A stretch of DNA of 64,000 nt, from the NCBI RefSeq assembly GCF_006385135.1, contig NZ_CP041025.1:3689501-3753500 (forward strand). Reading direction: 5' to 3'. Both the position numbers and the translations under genes were made by a program. This DNA is from Paremcibacter congregatus. Lineage in GTDB: Bacteria; Pseudomonadota; Alphaproteobacteria; Sphingomonadales; Emcibacteraceae. Each line of letters opens with the position of its first letter. Position 1 is the stretch's first letter. Shown here piece by piece: positions 27,226 through 36,213 of the stretch. The notes beneath the pieces were generated by a model. The model saw only the letters and a list, made by a program, of their open reading frames with translations. It was not told where the DNA came from and ran no database searches.

Positions 27226-28824
27226 TTAGCCGAACAACTCAACCTCTTCCATGACATCAGTGTCCTCGGCATCCGGCAACTTGGCTTTAAGGTAAACATT
27301 ATACAGACGGATCAGCTCCACATCATCACTGAATTCAACATGCAAAATGTCATCATGCACACTGCGCACTTCGAAATTGATTTCGGTTTCGGCGCCCCCG
27401 GCCATAATCCGCCCTTTCGTACAGCTCTTCGGCGGCATCGGGTCGATCACCCGGATCTGCAATCCGCCCATGGAGTAATCAACAACCTGAACCGTCATGC
27501 TGTTCTCTTGGCCTTCCATGATAATAGTTGACGTCGACGAGGTCCGATGGCGTTCCGTATTGCGGCGGTCATTCTCGACCAGGGCGCAATTGACAATATC
27601 CATCATATTTTTGCGGATCAATTGAACCTGCCTGGCCAGTTCTTCTGAAATATCGTTAATTTCCTTGACGATGGTCGCATTGCCGCTGGCGACTGTCGAA
27701 ATATCGCGGGCGCCCATTGTCACCATTTGTACACTGGCCTGGGCCCGATCGGCACTGTCGGCAATGTCTCGTGTCGCCGCCCTCTGCCGGGTGACTTCTT
27801 CACGGATCACATCGGACGAGGCCTGAACCTTGTCAATGCTGCGCTTGATGCGATCAATATCCTTGACTGCCGCGGCCACCTTCATCTGGATGCCTTCCAC
27901 ATGCTCCGTAATATCGCCAATGGACTGCGTGGTCTGGCTCGCCAGACCCTTGACTTCAGAGGCCACCACCGCGAAGCCTTTGCCGGCTTCCCCCGCCCGG
28001 GCGGCTTCGATGGTGGCGTTCAGGGCCAGCAGATTGGTTTGGTTGGCAATATTACTGATCAGGCCGATGATTTCCCCAATTCCCTGCGCCGCCTCTTCCA
28101 GGCCACCGATGGTCTTCTGGGTTTCATCACTGATCGTAACCGCCTCCTGCGTCAGTTCCGTCGATTGTTCCATTTGCCGGGTAATGGTATCCACCGCAGC
28201 TTGCAGGTTTTCGGTAGATTTCTGTACATTGGTGGTATTGTCCAGCGCCTGGGCCGCCCCCGCGGCCACGGAATCGGATTTGTCCCCCACGGTGCGCGCG
28301 GAACCGGTCAATTGCGCCGCAATCGCATTGGCCTTTTCCGCATGATTGGTAATATTTTCAATATTTTCCTGCAACTCGATATCAATAGAATCCGCCATTT
28401 TAAACAGGCTGGTTTTGGTTTGTCCGGCAAAATCCTTCAGAAAATCCATTTCATCCTGAACCTGATGCTGAATCTCGTCCGCCAGAGACGCTCTCATGGC
28501 CACCTGACGAAATTCCTGTTTTTGTTCCTTCAAACTGGCCTGTTCAAGTTCAAGCAACGCGCGGAGATTTTCTATCTCCGCCGTCTGGTCATTCCCGCCG
28601 TCTTCGATATGGACAATCAAAGGGTGAAGCCGGCGCCAGACAAAGAAAGCCGCCGTCGTGATCGCGCCACTAATCAACACCGGCAACAAAAACGCGGTGG
28701 ATAAAAAGGCGTTCTCAAACAATAAGACCACGGCCATGAGTAACGTGTTCGCCCCAAAAGCAGTGAAAATCAGGGTCATTATCTGACCCCCGGATAATTT
28801 TCTGCCAACCGCATAGTTATTCAT
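27226..28824 (-). CDS. Methyl-accepting chemotaxis protein with C-terminal PilZ domain
   Basis: 532 residues. Two hydrophobic segments at about 15-65 anchor it with almost no periplasmic sensor loop. A long coiled coil follows, with the highly conserved MCP hairpin tip near 255-305 ([27 protein letters not shown]). Residues about 417-525 form a PilZ domain: R421-xxx-R425 and D449-x-S451-xx-G454 match the c-di-GMP-binding RxxxR and (D/N)xSxxG motifs. It should signal to CheA and be tuned by c-di-GMP; the binding is inferred from the motifs. No che genes lie nearby. AAGGAA lies 10 nt before the ATG. Confidence 0.9.
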   Translation of the reverse strand: MNNYAVGRKLSGGQIMTLIFTAFGANTLLMAVVLLFENAFLSTAFLLPVLISGAITTAAFFVWRRLHPLIVHIEDGGNDQTAEIENLRALLELEQASLKEQKQEFRQVAMRASLADEIQHQVQDEMDFLKDFAGQTKTSLFKMADSIDIELQENIENITNHAEKANAIAAQLTGSARTVGDKSDSVAAGAAQALDNTTNVQKSTENLQAAVDTITRQMEQSTELTQEAVTISDETQKTIGGLEEAAQGIGEIIGLISNIANQTNLLALNATIEAARAGEAGKGFAVVASEVKGLASQTTQSIGDITEHVEGIQMKVAAAVKDIDRIKRSIDKVQASSDVIREEVTRQRAATRDIADSADRAQASVQMVTMGARDISTVASGNATIVKEINDISEELARQVQLIRKNMMDIVNCALVENDRRNTERHRTSSTSTIIMEGQENSMTVQVVDYSMGGLQIRVIDPMPPKSCTKGRIMAGGAETEINFEVRSVHDDILHVEFSDDVELIRLYNVYLKAKLPDAEDTDVMEEVELFG

Positions 28825-29319
28825 ATCTTGTGTATTCCTTACAGGTTCAAATCAACAAAACTTATTTGAAGGATGTTCTTTGTTACTAATTCATAAGTGA
28901 TACGCAACTGACTTGGTAGTTTTACATCTTATAGGCGAGAAATATTAACAATTAATTATATTCGATATATCTTATTTAATGTGTTTAACCCGGCTGTAAT
29001 CCATCCCTCTCTGATCAAGGCCGGACGTTCCAGGCGTCATTTTATTACCAACGGCTTTCCGGACGGCGAAACGGGCAAGGGCCCAAGAGTTACGGTTTCT
29101 CTTGGCCTAAATGATGCGATGCAGCATTTTTTCACCCTTCGCGGGACCATCGCTTGTTAAGAACCGCTCTCAGATACGCATTTTCGCTTGAGAAAAGCCG
29201 AATTTTAGTGCAAAAAGCACCTAAGTTTCCGCACAAGCCAGCTGACATGCCGAACCCAATCGGCACATCCTGCGCCTGTCAACAGCCTATACACATCTAA
29301 ATTCAAAGGAGATTCACCC
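28825..29319. other. Intergenic region between the MCP gene and acnA
   Basis: No confident gene. The left 150 bp are AT-rich and should hold the MCP promoter (minus). A 59-codon frame from GTG 28981 to TAA 29160 lacks a ribosome-binding site and is not called. Near acnA a short dyad TGCCGA-N6-TCGGCA lies at 29248-29265 in the likely leader. I could not assign a sigma factor site. Confidence 0.4.
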
Positions 29320-32007
29320 GTGGCTACTGTAGGTCAAGATACCCTCAACACCCGCCGGACGCTCAATGTGGGCGGTAAAGAGTATGATTATTACTCCCTG
29401 AAAGCAGCAACAGAAAAACTCGGTGACGTATCGCGTCTGCCTTACACCATTAAGGTGCTTCTGGAAAACCTCCTGCGTTATGAAGATGGGGTCACAGTGA
29501 CCACCGATGACGTCCAGTCAATTGTCGACTGGCAGAAAAACCTCGGCAAGGAAGCCCGGGAAATTCAGTATCGTCCGGCCCGCGTTCTGATGCAGGATTT
29601 CACCGGCGTACCAGCCGTCGTTGATCTGGCGGCCATGCGCAACGCCATGGCCGACATGGGCGGTGACCCGCAAAAGATTAACCCGCTGTCCCCTGTTGAC
29701 CTGGTGATTGACCATAGTGTCATGGTCGATAACTTCGGCGACAACAAAGCCTTCCAGCGCAATGTCGATCTGGAGATGGAACGCAATAACGAACGCTACC
29801 AGTTCCTGAAATGGGGCCAGGGCAGCTTCGACAATTTCTCCGCCGTCCCGCCCGGGACCGGTATTTGCCATCAGGTCAATCTGGAATATATTGCCAAGAC
29901 CGTCTGGACCGCCGATATCGACGGCAAGACAGTCGCCTACCCTGACACCTGTGTCGGCACCGACAGCCACACCACCATGATCAACGGCCTCGCCGTACTT
30001 GGTTGGGGCGTCGGCGGCATCGAAGCCGAAGCCGCCATGCTCGGTCAACCGGTATCGATGCTGATCCCGGAAGTCGTTGGCTTCAAACTTACCGGCGCCA
30101 TGAAGGAAGGCATCACCGCCACCGATCTGGTGCTGACGGTTGTACAGATGTTGCGCGAAAAAGGCGTGGTCGGCAAATTCGTAGAATTTTACGGCGACGG
30201 ACTCGACAGCATGACCCTCGCCGATCAGGCGACACTGGCCAATATGGCGCCGGAATATGGCGCGACATGCGGCTTCTTCCCGGTTTCAGCCCAGACGCTG
30301 GAATATCTGACCTTTTCCGGACGCGATGCCGAAACCGTCGCTCTCGTCGAGGCCTATGCCAAAGAACAGGGCATGTGGCGCGACAGCAACAGCCCCGATC
30401 CGGTTTTCACCGATACCCTGCACCTTGACATCAGTACGGTTGAGCCAAGTCTTGCCGGCCCAAGCCGTCCCCAGGACCGGGTTGTGCTCAGCAATGCCGC
30501 CAACTCTTTCACAGAACTGCTGGAAACTCGCGGCAAAGCGGCCGATCAGAAAACAGAATATCCCGTCGAAGGTGCTGATTACAAGATCAGCAACGGCGAC
30601 GTCATGATTGCGGCGATCACCAGCTGCACCAACACCTCCAATCCGGGCGTGATGATGGCGGCCGGTCTGGTGGCAAAGAAAGCCAATGAACTTGGCCTCA
30701 ACAGCAAGCCGTGGGTAAAGACATCTCTCGCCCCTGGCTCTCAGGTGGTCACCGACTATCTGAATAAAGCCGGCCTGACACCGCATCTGGATGCCATCGG
30801 TTTTGATCTGGTCGGCTATGGCTGCACCACCTGTATCGGCAACTCCGGCCCGCTGGCCGATCCGCTACGCAACACCATCAATGACAATGATATGATTTGC
30901 GCCTCTGTCCTGTCCGGAAACCGCAACTTTGAAGGCCGCGTGTCTCAGGACCTGAAAGCGTCTTATCTCGCCTCACCGCCGCTGGTTGTGGCCTACGCCA
31001 TCGCCGGGTCCATGCAGATCGACATCACCAAAGATGTTATCGCCCAGGACAAAAACGGTAATGATGTTTATCTGAAAGACATCTGGCCAAGCAATGCGGA
31101 AGTCGCAGAAGCCATGACCTTCCTGAACCGTGAAATGTTTGTTGAACGTTACGCCAACGTCTTTGCCGGCACCGAACAGTGGCAGAAGATCAAGGTCGAC
31201 GACAGCAAAACCTATAATTGGGACGCCAACAGCACCTATATCCAGCATCCGCCTTACTTCCAGGGCATGAGCAAAACCGCCGGCGCCGCCGCGGGGGATA
31301 TCCAGGGCGCGCGTCTTCTGGCGCTGCTGGGCGACAGCATCACCACCGATCATATTTCTCCGGCAGGCGCCATCAAAGCCGACAGCCCGGCCGGTGAATA
31401 TCTCACCGAGCATGGCGTGGAACGCAAAGACTTCAACAGCTACGGCTCCCGTCGCGGCAACCATGAGGTCATGATGCGCGGCACCTTCGCCAATGTGCGT
31501 CTGCGCAACGAAATGGCGCCGGGTACAGAAGGTGGCTGGACAACTCATTATCCGTCCGGCGACGTGACCAGCATTTTTGATGCTTCCATGCGCTATCAGG
31601 ACGCCGGCACACCGCTGGTGGTAGTTGGCGGCAAGGAATACGGCACCGGGTCAAGCCGGGACTGGGCCGCCAAGGGCACTAATCTGCTTGGTGTCAAAGC
31701 CGTTCTGGTGGAAAGCTTTGAGCGTATTCATCGCTCAAACCTGGTGGGCATGGGTGTTCTGCCATTGCAGTTCAAGGACGGCGACAACCGTCAGACCCTC
31801 GGCCTGAAAGGCACGGAAACATTTGACATCACCGGCGTCTCCGGCGGCATCAGCCCGCGTCAGGATGTACAGGTGAAAGTGACCTTCGAAGACGGTTCCA
31901 CCAAAGAAATCACCGTACTCTGCCGCATCGATACCGCCAATGAAGTAACCTACTTCAACAATGGCGGCATCCTGCATTATGTCTTGCGGAACCTCGCGGC
32001 GGAATAA
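29320..32007 (+). CDS. acnA: Aconitate hydratase A
   Basis: A 895-residue monomeric aconitase/IRP-type enzyme of the citric acid cycle, interconverting citrate and isocitrate. Cluster ligands are visible as Cys in SCTNTSNPG (near 434) and [10 protein letters not shown] (two Cys, near 500). Other family segments are [20 protein letters not shown] and the swivel-domain [11 protein letters not shown] near 775. The start is GTG 29320, preceded by AAAGGAG at 9 nt. Proximity to ccmABC is a known alphaproteobacterial arrangement. A strong terminator follows at 32035. Confidence 0.97.
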   Translation: MATVGQDTLNTRRTLNVGGKEYDYYSLKAATEKLGDVSRLPYTIKVLLENLLRYEDGVTVTTDDVQSIVDWQKNLGKEAREIQYRPARVLMQDFTGVPAVVDLAAMRNAMADMGGDPQKINPLSPVDLVIDHSVMVDNFGDNKAFQRNVDLEMERNNERYQFLKWGQGSFDNFSAVPPGTGICHQVNLEYIAKTVWTADIDGKTVAYPDTCVGTDSHTTMINGLAVLGWGVGGIEAEAAMLGQPVSMLIPEVVGFKLTGAMKEGITATDLVLTVVQMLREKGVVGKFVEFYGDGLDSMTLADQATLANMAPEYGATCGFFPVSAQTLEYLTFSGRDAETVALVEAYAKEQGMWRDSNSPDPVFTDTLHLDISTVEPSLAGPSRPQDRVVLSNAANSFTELLETRGKAADQKTEYPVEGADYKISNGDVMIAAITSCTNTSNPGVMMAAGLVAKKANELGLNSKPWVKTSLAPGSQVVTDYLNKAGLTPHLDAIGFDLVGYGCTTCIGNSGPLADPLRNTINDNDMICASVLSGNRNFEGRVSQDLKASYLASPPLVVAYAIAGSMQIDITKDVIAQDKNGNDVYLKDIWPSNAEVAEAMTFLNREMFVERYANVFAGTEQWQKIKVDDSKTYNWDANSTYIQHPPYFQGMSKTAGAAAGDIQGARLLALLGDSITTDHISPAGAIKADSPAGEYLTEHGVERKDFNSYGSRRGNHEVMMRGTFANVRLRNEMAPGTEGGWTTHYPSGDVTSIFDASMRYQDAGTPLVVVGGKEYGTGSSRDWAAKGTNLLGVKAVLVESFERIHRSNLVGMGVLPLQFKDGDNRQTLGLKGTETFDITGVSGGISPRQDVQVKVTFEDGSTKEITVLCRIDTANEVTYFNNGGILHYVLRNLAAE

Positions 32008-32034
32008 ACCGCAACCAGAAGACCCCATAAGTAA

Positions 32035-32062
32035 AAGGCCCGGCATTTCTGCCGGGCCTTTG
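32035..32062 (+). terminator. Bidirectional intrinsic terminator after acnA (copy 1 of a near-identical pair)
   Basis: AAAGGCCCGGCA / TGCCGGGCCTTT with a TTTC loop; the stem is flanked by A and T runs on both sides, so it can serve acnA (plus) and the GNAT gene (minus). The segment 32038-32072 matches 32732-32766 at 34 of 35 bases in the same orientation. Confidence 0.85.
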
Positions 32063-32108
32063 TCATTTTAGAAGGAACACTAGAAGCCACGCCCCAACTG
32101 CTCCCGGA

Positions 32109-32657
32109 TCACTCCCCCCATTCTTCCCCCAACACCGCCATAACGATGTCATCACACCATGCACCTTTAAAATAAACGCTTTTGCGCAAATGACCTTCAA
32201 GACGAAACCCAACGCGTTCAAACAACATCCGTGACGCCCTGTTAGCCGGATCAATAGACACATGAATTCTGTGGAGTTTTAGCTGATCAAACAACGCTGA
32301 TACAAGACCTGTCACCGCCTCATGGGCAAATCCCTGTTTCTGAAAGGCCGGATCAAAGGCAATCCCCAGTTCCGCCTGAGCCTTGGTTTCCGTATCGAGA
32401 CTAAACGCCATATCCCCCATGACACCACTGGCCGGATCTTCCTGCTGCTCGATCACCAACTGGATACAGCGCCCGGCGATATCATTCCCCCAGGCTTGCA
32501 TATTAATCGCGTGATCTTCCACTTCCGTCACTGTTTCCGGCGTCCACCCCTGAAAGCGCGCGACGGTGGGCTGACGGCGGTAGGCGTAAACCCGAGGTGC
32601 ATCAGAAACCGTCATTGGCCGGAGCAATATCCGGCCAGATTTTATAGGGTAGTTCAT
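32109..32657 (-). CDS. GNAT family N-acetyltransferase (RimJ/RimL type)
   Basis: 182 residues from ATG 32657, which has GGGAGG 5-8 nt upstream; an upstream in-frame start at 32720 lacks this. It opens with SGRILLRPMTVSDAPRVYAY, the usual RimJ/RimL start. The acetyl-CoA segment has the QKQGFAHEAV pattern (Q/RxxGxA) near 112, followed by LHRIHVSIDPANRASRMLFERVGF, typical of this subgroup. Substrates of the group include protein N-termini, aminoglycosides and small amines; none can be chosen here. GC content looks lower than in its neighbours, and it lies between two near-identical terminators. Confidence 0.9.
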   Translation of the reverse strand: MNYPIKSGRILLRPMTVSDAPRVYAYRRQPTVARFQGWTPETVTEVEDHAINMQAWGNDIAGRCIQLVIEQQEDPASGVMGDMAFSLDTETKAQAELGIAFDPAFQKQGFAHEAVTGLVSALFDQLKLHRIHVSIDPANRASRMLFERVGFRLEGHLRKSVYFKGAWCDDIVMAVLGEEWGE

Positions 32658-32726
32658 AACTCCCTCCCTGTTTTTCTTCTGTTGGCCAGATAATCTGCCG
32701 CGGGTTCCGGCACAACTCAAGGAAAA

Positions 32727-32760
32727 ACAAAGCCCGGCATTTCTGTCGGGCCTTTGTCAT
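32727..32760 (-). terminator. Intrinsic terminator of the nar operon (copy 2 of the pair)
   Basis: AGCCCGGCA / TGTCGGGCC arms (one G-U pair) around a TTTC loop. On the minus strand the stem is followed by TTTGTTTTTCC, so it can end the nar transcript, 30 nt after the gene at 32789. Next to it GTCATTTTAGAG is repeated at 32756-32767 and 32772-32783. Confidence 0.7.
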
Positions 32761-32788
32761 TTTAGAGGTCAGTCATTTTAGAGACCCA

Positions 32789-33238
32789 TCAGGCCGCCAG
32801 GCCGACAATCTTGGCGCAGGCCATCAGCTTATCAAGGTAGGCGTTAAACGCCGAATGATAGGCCTTGTCCTCCAGATACTGTACGATATGGGCCCGCACC
32901 AGATCATAGGGCAGAACCTTCTCTGTGGTTTTGTCGACAAAGCGCAACTGATGCTGATCATAATAGCGCCTGCAGGTTTCTTCATCGGCCTCGGGCGTGG
33001 TGATGACGCTGTCGAGCAATTGACGGATCACGACTTCCACCTTTTCTTCCGGCAGATCGTCGAGATCCTTCGCGCTGACCATATCCTCAGCCGCCGCTTC
33101 TTCGAGCAGCAGCCGTTTGACCACCAGCGCCCGCGCCGCCTCTAGCCGCGCCGCCGCCAGATCCGGGGCCGGGTGATGCACCATCTCCTCATGGACGGCA
33201 TCATCACTGATTTCATATTTATTGACGAATACCGGCAT
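32789..33238 (-). CDS. Nar-operon parvulin-like protein lacking the catalytic domain
   Basis: 149 residues. In known operons (for example narK1K2GHJI of Pseudomonas aeruginosa) the gene after narI encodes a PpiC/NifM-type peptidyl-prolyl isomerase of about 250-290 residues. Here residues about 12-100 match the helical N-terminal part of that protein (LAAARLEAARALVVKRLLLE, then ETCRRYYDQHQLRF), and residues 105-149 match its C-terminal helices (VLPYDLVRAHIVQYLED...). The parvulin domain that should lie between them, with its HIL and GGDLG motifs, is absent. It may act as a holdase for NarG or be a remnant. It overlaps narI (TGATG), so it is cotranslated. Confidence 0.7.
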   Translation of the reverse strand: MPVFVNKYEISDDAVHEEMVHHPAPDLAAARLEAARALVVKRLLLEEAAAEDMVSAKDLDDLPEEKVEVVIRQLLDSVITTPEADEETCRRYYDQHQLRFVDKTTEKVLPYDLVRAHIVQYLEDKAYHSAFNAYLDKLMACAKIVGLAA

Positions 33239-33942
33239 CAGAATCCCTTTCCTCGTTTGCGGACAATTTGATAGCCTGACCGGAAGATATATTTCACCGG
33301 CACGCTGAGCATATGCACCAGACGGGTGAAGGGGAAGATCAGGAAGATGGTCAGGCCCAGGAAGATATGCGCCTTGAACACCCAGGGCTCATGCAGAATG
33401 AAATCGGCGGCTCCGCTACGGAAAGTCGCGATATGCTGGGCCCAGTTGCCAAGCGCCACCATGGAAGAGCCATCCAGATGCTGTGCCGAATAGAAGATTG
33501 AAATCAATCCTAAGATCAGCTGAATATACAGCAGCCACAGCAGCAGAATATCGGAGAACTTGCTGGTCGCCCGGATGCGCGGATCAGTCATGCGCCGCAC
33601 CAGAAGGATCGTCAGGCCGATAAAACAGATGCCGCCCAATATGCCGCCACCGACCATCGCCAGGATCTGTTTGGCCTCGGTGGTGATGACATAGTGATAA
33701 ACGGATTCCGGCGTTAACAGCCCCACCAGATGGGTGAAGAACAGCAGAATAATGCCAATATGGAACAGATTGCTGCCCAACCGCATGCCTTTCGAGCGCA
33801 AAATCTGGCTCGAGCCGGCTTTCCAGCTGTATTGATCCCGGTCATAGCGCAGGATTGAGCCCAGCACCATCACCAGAACGGCAAGATACGGATAGATTCC
33901 GAAGATCAGGTGATTAAGAAAAAGTGTGATGGATTCTGGCAT
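33238..33942 (-). CDS. narI: Respiratory nitrate reductase gamma subunit (cytochrome b)
   Basis: 234 residues from ATG 33942, which has GGAGG 8 nt upstream; an ATG at 33957 would overlap narJ. Five membrane spans with axial histidine candidates H61 and H71 (spacing 10, as for H56/H66 of E. coli NarI) and further His in the C-terminal half for the second heme b. It oxidises quinol at the periplasmic side and sends electrons to NarH. Position between narJ and the parvulin-like gene is canonical. Confidence 0.95.
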   Translation of the reverse strand: MPESITLFLNHLIFGIYPYLAVLVMVLGSILRYDRDQYSWKAGSSQILRSKGMRLGSNLFHIGIILLFFTHLVGLLTPESVYHYVITTEAKQILAMVGGGILGGICFIGLTILLVRRMTDPRIRATSKFSDILLLWLLYIQLILGLISIFYSAQHLDGSSMVALGNWAQHIATFRSGAADFILHEPWVFKAHIFLGLTIFLIFPFTRLVHMLSVPVKYIFRSGYQIVRKRGKGF

Positions 33943-33943
33943 G

Positions 33944-34660
33944 TCACTGACCTCCATTTAAATGTTGCGGTGCCGGATCGGTGAATTCCTTCAGGGCCTC
34001 GGCCGCGTTGGGGAAAGCGGAACAGCTGTTGCAATCGTCACCGGCAACGTCAGTATTGTCAAAAGCCGCTGCCTCTTCCCAGTCCTTGTCGATGTCTTCC
34101 GCCGTCAGTTCTTCCACTGGCGCGGCCTTGGCTTCGGCCATCATCGCCGCGTCGGGTTTAACGCGGGACAGAGATTCCAGCGCCTCGAAAATCACCGCAT
34201 AGGGGGCTTTACGTTTTTTCAGCTTGATGCCGATGGCGCCGATCACATTGATCGGATCGCCGAGCAGCTCCGTCGCCTCCTCTGCCGGGCAATGGGACAA
34301 AAACTCGAGAAACAGCGGCAGATAGTCAGGCAACTCGCCCGGGGTGATGTAAAAACCCTTTTCCGCATAGGCCTCGACCAGATTGACCATCGCCTGGCCC
34401 CGGTCGCGGCTTTCGCCGTGAATATGTTCAAACAGATGCAGACAATGGGCCCGCCCCCGGTCGAACAATTCGACATAGTCTTCCTGGATTTCATAGATGT
34501 CCCGCCCCTGAAGGGACCTCGCAAAGGCCGTTACCTTCTTCAACGCCCGTTTCGGCAGCAGGTTTTCCTGCGCCAGAACCGCGATCATCTCGTCCAGATG
34601 ATCAATGATTTCCGGTTTGGGGTAGGCCAGAAGCAGCCCTAAAATTTTAAAGGTCTTCAT
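33944..34660 (-). CDS. narJ: Nitrate reductase assembly chaperone NarJ
   Basis: 238 residues, all-helical, with the NarJ/TorD-type segment near YVELFDRGRAHCLHLFEHIHGES (about 62-84) and LPLFLEFLS near 115. NarJ binds NarG and guides Mo-cofactor and Fe-S insertion before NarGH joins NarI. The acidic C-terminus carries a Cys pair (DDCNSCS). It overlaps narH by 4 nt (ATGA) and ends 1 nt before narI. Confidence 0.93.
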   Translation of the reverse strand: MKTFKILGLLLAYPKPEIIDHLDEMIAVLAQENLLPKRALKKVTAFARSLQGRDIYEIQEDYVELFDRGRAHCLHLFEHIHGESRDRGQAMVNLVEAYAEKGFYITPGELPDYLPLFLEFLSHCPAEEATELLGDPINVIGAIGIKLKKRKAPYAVIFEALESLSRVKPDAAMMAEAKAAPVEELTAEDIDKDWEEAAAFDNTDVAGDDCNSCSAFPNAAEALKEFTDPAPQHLNGGQ

Positions 34661-36213
34661 GATTTGCTCCTTACTTTGCCCGACATGGTGTTTTTATGGG
34701 TTGAGCCGCCAAACAGATTAGGTCGGGTCTGACCCCCGTCACCACAGCCATTGCCGAAGCTAAAGCCACAACTTGAACGCTGTTCAAAGGCGATCTCGTT
34801 ATCAAACGGGGTCTCGCCGGCATATTCCCGATGATTTGTCGGAATGACGTAGCGGTCTTCATAATTGGCCAGCGCCATGATACGGTACATGTCGTCGAGG
34901 GTAACTTCATCAAGCCCCACCCGGTCAAGGATCTCGTTGTTGCTGACCCCCTCAACGGTCTTGCCGCGCATATATTCGCGCATGGCCAGCATACGCTCCA
35001 ATGCCTCGACCACCGGCTGTTCCTTGCCGCCGGTCAGCATATTGGCGAGATATTTCACCGGAATACGCAGATCGTTGACATCAGGAATAACACCGCTTTT
35101 TTCAAGCCGTCCGTCTTCCATGGCGGACTGGATCGGGGAGAGCGGCGGAATATACCACACCATTGGCAGGGTGCGATATTCCGGATGCAGCGGAAACGCC
35201 ACTTTCCATTCCATGGCCATTTTATAGACCGGGGAATTCCGCGCCGCTTCCATCCAGCTGTCGGGAATGCCGTCTTTCTTGGCCTGCTTGATGACCTCCG
35301 GATCATGGGGATCCATGAAGATATCGCACTGAGCCTGATAAAGGTCCTCGACATCTTCTTCAGACGCCGCCTCGGCGATGCGATCCGCATCATACAGCAA
35401 CACGCCGAGATAACGAATGCGGCCGACACAGGTTTCGGAACAGACCGTCGGGTCGCCTGCTTCCAGACGCGGATAACACAGGGTGCATTTCTCGGACTTG
35501 CCACTTTCCCAGTTGAAGTAAATCTTCTTGTAGGGACAACCACTGACGCACATGCGCCAGCCGCGACATTTTTCCTGATCTATCAACACCACGCCATCTT
35601 CTTCGCGTTTATAGATCGCGCCACTGGGACAGGCCGCCGCACAGGTCGGGTTCAGGCAATGTTCGCACAGCCGCGGCAAATACATCATGAATGTATTTTC
35701 GAACTGGCCGTAAATTTCCTTTTCCATCTGGGCGAAGTTGTAATCCTGAGAGCGTTTGGAAAATTCGCCGCCAAGGATTTCTTCCCAGTTGGGACCCCAT
35801 TCGACCTTCTCCATCACCTCGCCGGTGATCGCCGAATGAGCCCGGGCCGTCGGCGGGGTATGCACTTCGGGCGATTTCTGCAGCCGTTCATATTCAAAGG
35901 TGAAGGGCTCGTAATAATCGTCAATTTCCGGCAGGTCCGGGTTGGCGAACAGCTTCGCCAGCACCCGGAATTTACCGCCGATGCGCGGCTGCAGCTTGCC
36001 ATTCCCCAACCGGGTCCAGCCGCCGTTCCATTTGGTCTGGTTTTCCCAATCGCGGGGATAACCGACCCCAGGCTTGGTTTCCACGTTATTGAACCAGGCG
36101 TATTCCACGCCCTGACGCGAGGTCCAGACGTTCTTGCAGGTCACCGAACAGGTGTGACAACCAATGCATTTGTCCAGATTGAGGACCATTCCAATTTGAG
36201 CACGAATCTTCAT
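34657..36213 (-). CDS. narH: Nitrate reductase beta subunit (iron-sulfur)
   Basis: 518 residues. Cysteine groups for four clusters are visible: CIGCHTCSVTC near 19-29, CEHCLNPTCAAACP near 183-196, CRGWRMCVSGCP near 216-227 and CTLCYPR with CSETC near 243-265. The Trp in CRGW replaces a Cys, the known reason for one 3Fe-4S cluster in NarH. It carries electrons from NarI hemes to NarG. It overlaps narG by one base and narJ by four. Confidence 0.97.
   Translation of the reverse strand: MKIRAQIGMVLNLDKCIGCHTCSVTCKNVWTSRQGVEYAWFNNVETKPGVGYPRDWENQTKWNGGWTRLGNGKLQPRIGGKFRVLAKLFANPDLPEIDDYYEPFTFEYERLQKSPEVHTPPTARAHSAITGEVMEKVEWGPNWEEILGGEFSKRSQDYNFAQMEKEIYGQFENTFMMYLPRLCEHCLNPTCAAACPSGAIYKREEDGVVLIDQEKCRGWRMCVSGCPYKKIYFNWESGKSEKCTLCYPRLEAGDPTVCSETCVGRIRYLGVLLYDADRIAEAASEEDVEDLYQAQCDIFMDPHDPEVIKQAKKDGIPDSWMEAARNSPVYKMAMEWKVAFPLHPEYRTLPMVWYIPPLSPIQSAMEDGRLEKSGVIPDVNDLRIPVKYLANMLTGGKEQPVVEALERMLAMREYMRGKTVEGVSNNEILDRVGLDEVTLDDMYRIMALANYEDRYVIPTNHREYAGETPFDNEIAFEQRSSCGFSFGNGCGDGGQTRPNLFGGSTHKNTMSGKVRSKS

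Noticed and set aside
28981-29160. A 59-codon frame (GTG to TAA) upstream of acnA
   Set aside because: Some stretches look protein-like, but there is no ribosome-binding site or recognisable family. It could be a remnant, but I cannot support it.
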